Both the position numbers and the translations under genes were made by a program. Positions 6,090 through 10,877 of a stretch of DNA of 10,877 bases are shown here, in pieces. Source of the stretch: an uncultured Collinsella sp. (GTDB taxonomy: Bacteria > Actinomycetota > Coriobacteriia > Coriobacteriales > Coriobacteriaceae); the NCBI GenBank assembly GCA_900546825.1, contig UREE01000066.1, forward strand, positions 1 to 10,877, given 5' to 3'. Numbering within the stretch: the stretch's first letter is position 1; every line of letters begins with the position of its first letter. Under the pieces are notes generated by a model. That model did no database searches. It worked only from the letters and a program-made list of their open reading frames with translations, and was not told where the DNA came from.

Positions 6090-6961
6090 TTTTGTTGAGC
6101 GCGGCGGGCGGCACGGCGGGCTCTGGCTTCCTGGATCTCCTCGAGGTGGGCAATGATCTCGGCAGCGCTTTCCTCGATGGCTTTGCCGTCGGTGCGCACC
6201 ACAAAGCAGCCCAGGCGCTTCATGAGGGCACGGGCATCCTCAAGCTCGCTGCGCACGCACTCAGGCTCGGCATAGGAGCCTGCGACGGCGCGGGCGTAGT
6301 CGTCGCCCAAGCGGCTATCGCGAATCTCGGAAATCACATCGACGGTCGAAATCAAGCCGAACAGGCGCATCGGGTCAACCTCGTAAATCGACTTGGGCGG
6401 CTCCATGCCATGCGCCAACGGAACATTGGCGACCTTGTAGCCCTGATAGGCTAAATACATCGACAGCGGCGTCTTGGATGTACGCGACACACCCAGCAGC
6501 ACGATATCGGCACCCGACAGATCGTCGCAACCGCGCCCGTCATCGTGCTCAACGAAATACTCCATGGCCTCGATACGATGGAAATACCGATCGTCGGTCT
6601 TGTGAATCACGCCCGCAACGCCTTTGGGCGGCACACCGATGAGCGACGACAATACGGCGAGCGTCGGACCGATCAGGTCGACCGAGCGAATGTGCAGCAT
6701 GCCCAAATAATCGAGCACGCGGGCGCGAAGCGCCGGATCGACGATGGTGTGGAACACGGCGATATCGCGATGGTCGGCATCGACGCGCGGCCCCACAAAT
6801 GACTTGACCTGCTCCACGGAGGTCACCTTAGGCAGGCGCAAAACGCGAAAAGCCCCTACATCAAATTGCCCGGACGCCGCAAGCACCACCTCACAAGCGG
6901 TATCGCCGAGCGAGTCGGAGATAACGATAACGGTGGGACGAGCGGTGACCGGGCAATCCAT
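6086..6961 (-). CDS. ppsR: Pyruvate,phosphate dikinase regulatory protein (PDRP/PpsR family)
   Basis: 291-residue member of the DUF299 family. Known members are bifunctional: an ADP-dependent kinase that inactivates PPDK by phosphorylating the threonine next to its catalytic histidine, and a phosphate-dependent pyrophosphorylase that reverses this. The N-terminus VIVISDSLGDTACEVV (11-26) and the P-loop GVSRTSKTPLSMYLAYQGYK (157-176) are characteristic, as are PLAHGMEPPKSIYEVDP and DPMRLFGL. The ATG at 6961 has AAAAGGAG six bases upstream. It begins 34 bases after glyS, probably in the same transcript, and is followed by ppdK, whose Thr476 is the expected target. The E. coli relative acts on PEP synthase, but the neighbour argues for PPDK. 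The basic C-terminal tail (ARARRAARRAQQK) ends in a TAG lying within a short repeat. Confidence 0.96.
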   Translation of the reverse strand: MDCPVTARPTVIVISDSLGDTACEVVLAASGQFDVGAFRVLRLPKVTSVEQVKSFVGPRVDADHRDIAVFHTIVDPALRARVLDYLGMLHIRSVDLIGPTLAVLSSLIGVPPKGVAGVIHKTDDRYFHRIEAMEYFVEHDDGRGCDDLSGADIVLLGVSRTSKTPLSMYLAYQGYKVANVPLAHGMEPPKSIYEVDPMRLFGLISTVDVISEIRDSRLGDDYARAVAGSYAEPECVRSELEDARALMKRLGCFVVRTDGKAIEESAAEIIAHLEEIQEARARRAARRAQQK

Positions 6962-6974
6962 GCGGGGCTCCTTT

Positions 6975-6988
6975 TGCGCTTATGCGCA
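6975..6988. repeat. 14-base palindrome beside the ppsR ribosome-binding site
   Basis: On the minus strand TGCGCATAAGCGCA occupies much of the 34-base glyS-ppsR gap and runs directly into AAAGGAG; the ATG follows 13 bases after the palindrome. It is the partner of the element at 5776-5789, with 13 of 14 bases the same. It has no U-tract and is too small to be a terminator. Confidence 0.45.
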
Positions 6989-6995
6989 GGCTGGC

Positions 6996-9092
6996 TTACT
7001 TTTTGCGGGCAAGCTCACCGATGTTGGCAATGCCGGAGAAAACGGCCTCGAAGCGGTTGAGCAGCTTAAGGCGATTATCGCGAAGCTGCTCGTCTTTGTC
7101 CATGACCATGACCTCATCGAAGAAACGGTCGATGGGCGCGCGCAGGGCGGCGAGGGCGGCAAATGCGGCCGGGTAGTCCTCGACAGCAAGGGCGGCATCG
7201 ACAGCGGTCTGAGCGGCCTCGGAGGCGTCGGCGAGCGCGAGCTCGACCTCGCCCATCAGGCTGCGGTCATACTCCGCACCAAGCTCAGGCTTGGAGATAT
7301 GCGCGGCGCGGGCATAGGCGGTCGCCAGGTTGTCGAACGTCTCAGCGTCGTTCTTGCGGGCCTCGTCGAGGGCGGCGCAGCGGGCGAAGAAGACGGACGG
7401 GGCGATAATGTGCACCGCGGAGACGGCGGCAACGGTATCGGCCGGGATCTTTTCGTCGCGGGCCATGCTCACCAGGCGGCCATGGAAGAAGTCACGAACC
7501 TGCTGGGCGACCTCGGCGGCGTCGAACTCAATGCCCTGCTCGCTATAGAGCTCGAGCGCAAAGTCGATGAGCGACGTGGGATCGATCGGCAGACGGTCGC
7601 GCAGGATGTTGATGATACCGATAGCGGCACGACGCAGCGCGTAGGGATCGGAGGAGCCAGTCGGGGGCTCGCCGATGGCAAAGATACCGGCGATGGTATC
7701 AAGCTTGTCGGCGCAGGCCACGATGCAGCCAGCGGTGCCCTCGGGCAGCTCGTCACCGGCAAAACGGGGACGATAGTGATCGCGAATGGCGTGGGCGACC
7801 TCGTCGTTCTCCCCCATCGCGGTGGCGTAGTAACCGCCCATCACGCCCTGCTGACTCGTGAATTCGACGACGGCGTTGGATACCAGGTCGGCCTTGCACA
7901 GGTGCGCGGCACGAGCAGCGTCGGCGGCAAGATGGGCGCCCAAATGAGCCTCGCGGGCAATAGCGAGCGCGAGCTGCTCAATACGCTCGGACTTGGCGAG
8001 CACGCTGCCGAGCTTCTCCTGGAAGGCAACCTTGGACAGACGCTCACGGAACTCGTCGAGGGAGATCTTCAGGTCCTCCTCGTAGAAGAACTTAGCGTCG
8101 TCCAGACGGGCGCGCACGACGCGCTCGTTACCGTCGATCACGCGCTCGGCATTCTCGGGCTTGCTGTTGGAGACGACCACGAACTCACGCGTCAGCTTGC
8201 CCTCGCCGTCATAGATCGGGAAGTAGCGCTGGTTGGTGAGCATGGACTCGCAGATGATCTCGTGCGGGACCTTGAGGAACTCCTCATCGAAGGTACCGAC
8301 GAGCACCGTCGGCCACTCGCAGAGGTTGATAACCTCCTCAAAGACCTTCTTGGGCGTATCGACATGGCAGCCGGGACGGGCAGCCTCGACCTCGGCGATA
8401 CCGGCTAGAATCGCCTCGCGACGGCGCTCGGCAGAAAGCACGCCGGCGTCCTCGAGCACCTGCTCGTAGGCGGCGGGGCTAGCGACAACGTGGTCACCGG
8501 GGCCAAGCACGCGATGGCCGCGCGTAGTGTTGCCGCTCGTCACGTCGGCAAACGACACGGGCACAACATCCTCGCCCAGAAGGCAGCAGATCCAGCGGAC
8601 CGGGCGCACGAAGGTGGCGTGCTCGTGGCCCCAGCGCTGACTACGGTAGTTGGGCCACTGCAGGCCGGCGATGGTCTTCTCGCACAGGGCCGTCAGGATC
8701 GGAGTAGCCGGAGCGGAAGGAATGTTCTTCTCGGCAAAGACGTACTCACGGCCGTCGGTGTCCTCGCGACGGACCAGATCCTCGGCAGCCACACCGCACT
8801 TGCGGGCGAAGCCCTGGGCGGCCTTGGTGGCGTTACCGTCAGCGTCGAAGGCGATGTTGGCCGCAGGGCCACGCTTGACCTCGTGAACCTCATCGGTCGC
8901 AGTGGCGACGTTGGCCACGAGCGCAGCCAGACGACGCGGACTCGAGATCACGCGGACCTCGCCATGGGCCAGACCGGCCTCGTCGAGGCCCTTGGCGATC
9001 ATGGTGCCAAGCTGCTTGACAGCATTGTTCAGCGGTGCGGAGGGCATTTCCTCCGTACCGATCTCAAACAGGAAATCCTTAGCGTCTGCCAT
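6996..9092 (-). CDS. glyS: Glycyl-tRNA synthetase beta subunit
   Basis: 698-residue beta subunit of the heterotetrameric (alpha2beta2) glycyl-tRNA synthetase, near the usual length of about 690. Beta supplies tRNA recognition while alpha carries the aminoacylation core. Recognised by the N-terminus FLFEIGTEEMPSAPL, by ESMLTNQRYFPIYD, by KADLVSNAVVEFTSQQGVMGGYYA (HD-like region), and by DPYALRRAAIGIINIL from about residue 482. The C-terminal helical part, ending NRFEAVFSGIANIGELARKK, corresponds to the anticodon-binding (DALR-like) region. The ATG at 9092 is three bases after the glyQ stop, so translation is probably coupled; GA-rich sequence in the glyQ end can serve as ribosome-binding site. 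No frameshift or lost motif is visible. Confidence 0.98.
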   Translation of the reverse strand: MADAKDFLFEIGTEEMPSAPLNNAVKQLGTMIAKGLDEAGLAHGEVRVISSPRRLAALVANVATATDEVHEVKRGPAANIAFDADGNATKAAQGFARKCGVAAEDLVRREDTDGREYVFAEKNIPSAPATPILTALCEKTIAGLQWPNYRSQRWGHEHATFVRPVRWICCLLGEDVVPVSFADVTSGNTTRGHRVLGPGDHVVASPAAYEQVLEDAGVLSAERRREAILAGIAEVEAARPGCHVDTPKKVFEEVINLCEWPTVLVGTFDEEFLKVPHEIICESMLTNQRYFPIYDGEGKLTREFVVVSNSKPENAERVIDGNERVVRARLDDAKFFYEEDLKISLDEFRERLSKVAFQEKLGSVLAKSERIEQLALAIAREAHLGAHLAADAARAAHLCKADLVSNAVVEFTSQQGVMGGYYATAMGENDEVAHAIRDHYRPRFAGDELPEGTAGCIVACADKLDTIAGIFAIGEPPTGSSDPYALRRAAIGIINILRDRLPIDPTSLIDFALELYSEQGIEFDAAEVAQQVRDFFHGRLVSMARDEKIPADTVAAVSAVHIIAPSVFFARCAALDEARKNDAETFDNLATAYARAAHISKPELGAEYDRSLMGEVELALADASEAAQTAVDAALAVEDYPAAFAALAALRAPIDRFFDEVMVMDKDEQLRDNRLKLLNRFEAVFSGIANIGELARKK

Positions 9093-9095
9093 GGC

Positions 9096-10007
9096 TTACG
9101 CCACCTCGCCTTCCTGGTCGGCATTCTCGTTGACTCCGGCGACCTCGGCCATATAGGCCTCGCAGCACGCCTTGGCGACGGCGCGGACGCGCAGGATGTA
9201 GTTGGCACGCTCGACCGCGGACAGGGCGCCGCGGGCATCGAGCAGGTTGAAAGCGTGGCTGCACTTCATGACACAGTCATACGCTGGCAGCGGCAGCTTG
9301 CGCTCCAGGCAGGAATGGCACTCGGCCTCGTAGTCGTCAAACTTCTGACGCATCATCTCGACGTTGGCGACCTCAAAGTTATAAGCACTGAACTCGCGCT
9401 CGTTCTCGAGGAACACGTCGCCATAGGTCATGGGCGTACCGTCGGGCAGGTAGCTCCACACCAGGTCGTAAACGGAGTTGACGCCCTGGGCATACATGGC
9501 GATACGCTCCAGGCCATAGGTGATCTCGACGGGCACGGGGTCGACCTCGATGCCGCCCACCTGCTGGAAGTACGTAAACTGCGTGACCTCCATGCCGTTG
9601 AGCCAAACCTCCCAGCCAAGGCCCCAGGCGCCCAGGGTTGGGCTCTCCCAGTCATCCTCGACAAAGCGGACGTCATGGTCGTTGGGGTCCAGGCCAATGG
9701 CGGCCAGCGAACCCAGGTAGAGCTCCTGGGCGTTGACCGGCGAGGGCTTGATGAGCACCTGGAACTGATAGTAGTGCTGCATGCGGTTAGGGTTCTCGCC
9801 GTAGCGGCCGTCGGCGGGACGGCGGCAGGGCTGCGCATAGCAGGTGCGCCACTCGGCGGGGCCGAACGAGCGCAGCGTGGTCGCGGTATGGAAGGTACCG
9901 GCACCGACCTCGGAGTCATAGGGCTGCATAATGACGCAGCCCTGCTCGCCCCAGTACTGCTGGAGGCGCAGGATGATGTCTTGGAAGGAAAGCGATGAAG
10001 CGTTCAT
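9096..10007 (-). CDS. glyQ: Glycyl-tRNA synthetase alpha subunit
   Basis: 303-residue alpha subunit, a class II aminoacyl-tRNA synthetase catalytic chain that activates glycine with ATP. The start LSFQDIILRLQQYWGEQGCVIMQPYDSEVGAGTFHTATTLR is strongly conserved; the motif 2 region spans TCYAQPCRRPADGRYGENPN (55-74) with HYYQFQV, and motif 3 is EITYGLERIAMY (161-172). The ATG at 10007 is preceded by GAGGGG eleven bases away and by AGAGG almost adjacent. The 59-base gap after lepB is far too short for a T-box leader, which often controls glyQS in Firmicutes. A TATAGT -10-like hexamer lies in that gap (10054-10059) with no recognisable -35, so glyQ is probably read from an upstream trmD-lepB promoter. 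A split glyQ/glyS enzyme is noteworthy in an actinobacterium, where a single-chain enzyme is common. Confidence 0.98.
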   Translation of the reverse strand: MNASSLSFQDIILRLQQYWGEQGCVIMQPYDSEVGAGTFHTATTLRSFGPAEWRTCYAQPCRRPADGRYGENPNRMQHYYQFQVLIKPSPVNAQELYLGSLAAIGLDPNDHDVRFVEDDWESPTLGAWGLGWEVWLNGMEVTQFTYFQQVGGIEVDPVPVEITYGLERIAMYAQGVNSVYDLVWSYLPDGTPMTYGDVFLENEREFSAYNFEVANVEMMRQKFDDYEAECHSCLERKLPLPAYDCVMKCSHAFNLLDARGALSAVERANYILRVRAVAKACCEAYMAEVAGVNENADQEGEVA

Positions 10008-10066
10008 GCCTCTAATATCCCCTCGTCGAAACGATTACACGGTTAGGTACTGTACTATAGCGGTTT

Positions 10067-10630
10067 TTAGTCGATAGCGCCGATGCGGTTGAGCGGCCAG
10101 TAGCGCACAAGCGCCACAGCGATCAAATCAGAGCGATCGACGGGACCAAAGTAGCGCGAGTCGGCAGAGTTTTCGCGGTTGTCGCCCATCACCCACACGC
10201 ACCCGTCGGGAACGGTGTAGGGATAACTCACCTGGGCGCCAGGCGCTTGGACCGAAAGCGGCCAGCTCATGCCGGTCGTATAGTCCTCATCGAGCGCCTG
10301 GCCGTCAACGACCACGCGACCGTCCTGCAAATCGACCGTCTGGCCGGCCGTGGCGATAACGCGCTTGACAAGAATATCGTGCTCGGAGGTGCCATCGGGG
10401 TTGTGAAACACCACGATATCGCCCTGCTTGACGGGCTGGCCGAGCTCAAGGCTCACCTTTTGCGCCAAGATCTGGTCGCCAATCTCGATCGTGGACTCCA
10501 TGGAGCCGGTGGGCACCACAAAGGGCTCGACCACAAAGGTGCGGATCAGGAAGGTGGCCACGAGCGCGATTGCGATGACCGCGATCCACTCAAAGGCGCC
10601 CCTCAACGCGGAATGCTGCGATGGAACCAT
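10067..10630 (-). CDS. lepB: Type I signal peptidase
   Basis: 187-residue membrane serine protease (Ser/Lys dyad) that removes signal peptides from exported proteins on the outer face of the cytoplasmic membrane. One N-terminal membrane segment, about residues 14-31 (EWIAVIAIALVATFLIR), precedes VVEPFVVPTGSMESTI with catalytic Ser43. Lys89 lies in DILVKRVIATAGQTV, and the conserved C-terminal box is GDNRENSADSRYFGPV (149-164). A single membrane segment resembles Gram-positive enzymes, not E. coli LepB. The ATG at 10630 is preferred because GAGGAG lies five bases upstream; a GTG two codons earlier overlaps that site. It starts two bases after the trmD stop, so translation is likely coupled. 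Confidence 0.96.
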   Translation of the reverse strand: MVPSQHSALRGAFEWIAVIAIALVATFLIRTFVVEPFVVPTGSMESTIEIGDQILAQKVSLELGQPVKQGDIVVFHNPDGTSEHDILVKRVIATAGQTVDLQDGRVVVDGQALDEDYTTGMSWPLSVQAPGAQVSYPYTVPDGCVWVMGDNRENSADSRYFGPVDRSDLIAVALVRYWPLNRIGAID

Positions 10631-10632
10631 TC

Positions 10633-10877
10633 TCACTCCTCGCTCTGCGAATACGAAGCGTCCAGAATCTCCTGCGCGTATGCGCGCTCCTGGGGCGTAA
10701 GCCGCGCCGTCTCGATCAGGTCGGGGCGCCAGCGGCAGGTACGCTCGATGGCGTTCTTGCGACGCCAGGCATCGACCTTGGCGTGATCACCGCTCACGAG
10801 CACTGGAGGCACGCCCTCGCCGTTGAACTCGGCAGGACGGGTGTACTGCGCGTACTCGAGCAGACCACCGTCCTCGG
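10633..10877 (-). CDS. trmD: tRNA (guanine37-N1)-methyltransferase, C-terminal part only
   Basis: The last 80 residues of TrmD; the N-terminal SAM-binding trefoil-knot domain lies beyond the window edge. The frame starts mid-gene with EDGGLLEYAQYTRPAEFNGE and continues GVPPVLVSGDHAKVDAWRRK, matching the conserved TrmD block LLEYPxYTRPxxFxGxxVPxVLLSGxHxxIxxWR. TrmD methylates G37 in tRNAs reading codons such as CUN, CCN and CGG and so prevents +1 frameshifting. The stop TGA at 10633-10635 is two bases before the lepB ATG. trmD normally neighbours rplS, which here is displaced about 7.8 kb downstream. Confidence 0.95.
   Translation of the reverse strand, partial: EDGGLLEYAQYTRPAEFNGEGVPPVLVSGDHAKVDAWRRKNAIERTCRWRPDLIETARLTPQERAYAQEILDASYSQSEE

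Noticed and set aside
6744..8408. Plus-strand open frame of 554 codons
   Set aside because: It is antisense to the 5' end of ppsR and most of glyS, both well-supported genes; no independent coding evidence.
8490..9998. Plus-strand open frame of 502 codons
   Set aside because: It mirrors the glyS N-terminal half and glyQ; composition and lack of motifs mark it as a shadow.
10008..10066. T-box riboswitch before glyQ
   Set aside because: Only 59 bases separate lepB and glyQ, and no specifier stem, antiterminator or terminator is present.
10672..10687. TGCGCG direct repeat in trmD resembling the ppsR/ppdK palindromes
   Set aside because: It lies in coding sequence, is a direct and not the same inverted arrangement, and lacks the TTAY centre.

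Overview
The window is a housekeeping stretch of a GC-rich bacterial chromosome. Every convincing gene lies on the minus strand, so transcription runs from high to low coordinates. Protein style, codon use and gene content suggest a gut actinobacterium of the class Coriobacteriia, probably Collinsella or a close relative. That is inference from family resemblance; no rRNA or taxonomic marker is present.

In transcription order, block 1 (10877 to 6086) is the 3' end of trmD, then lepB, glyQ, glyS and a pyruvate,phosphate dikinase regulatory protein gene (ppsR/PDRP). trmD/lepB and glyQ/glyS are separated by 2-3 bases and the other gaps in this block are 59 and 34 bases, so it reads as one operon. 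Block 2 (5759 to 3009) is ppdK. It is set apart by a 325-base intergenic region with short repeats and a candidate promoter, and ends in a strong UUCG-loop hairpin. Block 3 (2799 to 1) is rplS, rnhB, yraN and a comM/yifB-type gene cut by the window edge. Its intergenic regions hold two clear intrinsic terminators (after rplS and after rnhB), a candidate rplS promoter and a leader hairpin.

The genes cover tRNA m1G37 methylation (TrmD), signal-peptide removal (LepB), glycyl-tRNA charging (GlyQ+GlyS), pyruvate/PEP interconversion with its dedicated kinase/phosphorylase regulator (PpdK+PDRP), a 50S protein (L19), RNA-DNA hybrid removal (RNase HII), a nuclease-fold protein of unknown role (YraN) and a ComM-type AAA+ protein. 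The trmD-rplS-lepB-rnhB-yraN-comM neighbourhood common in bacteria appears split here by a glyQ-glyS-ppsR-ppdK block.

I found no mobile element, CRISPR array, tRNA, rRNA, phage or defence gene, and no evidence for a new multi-gene system. The items worth a second look are non-coding: a near-identical 14-base palindrome next to the ribosome-binding sites of both ppsR and ppdK, phased GGTAAA repeats upstream of ppdK, a degenerate direct repeat that supplies the ppsR stop codon, a terminator that leaves no room for an rnhB promoter, and an rplS leader hairpin.
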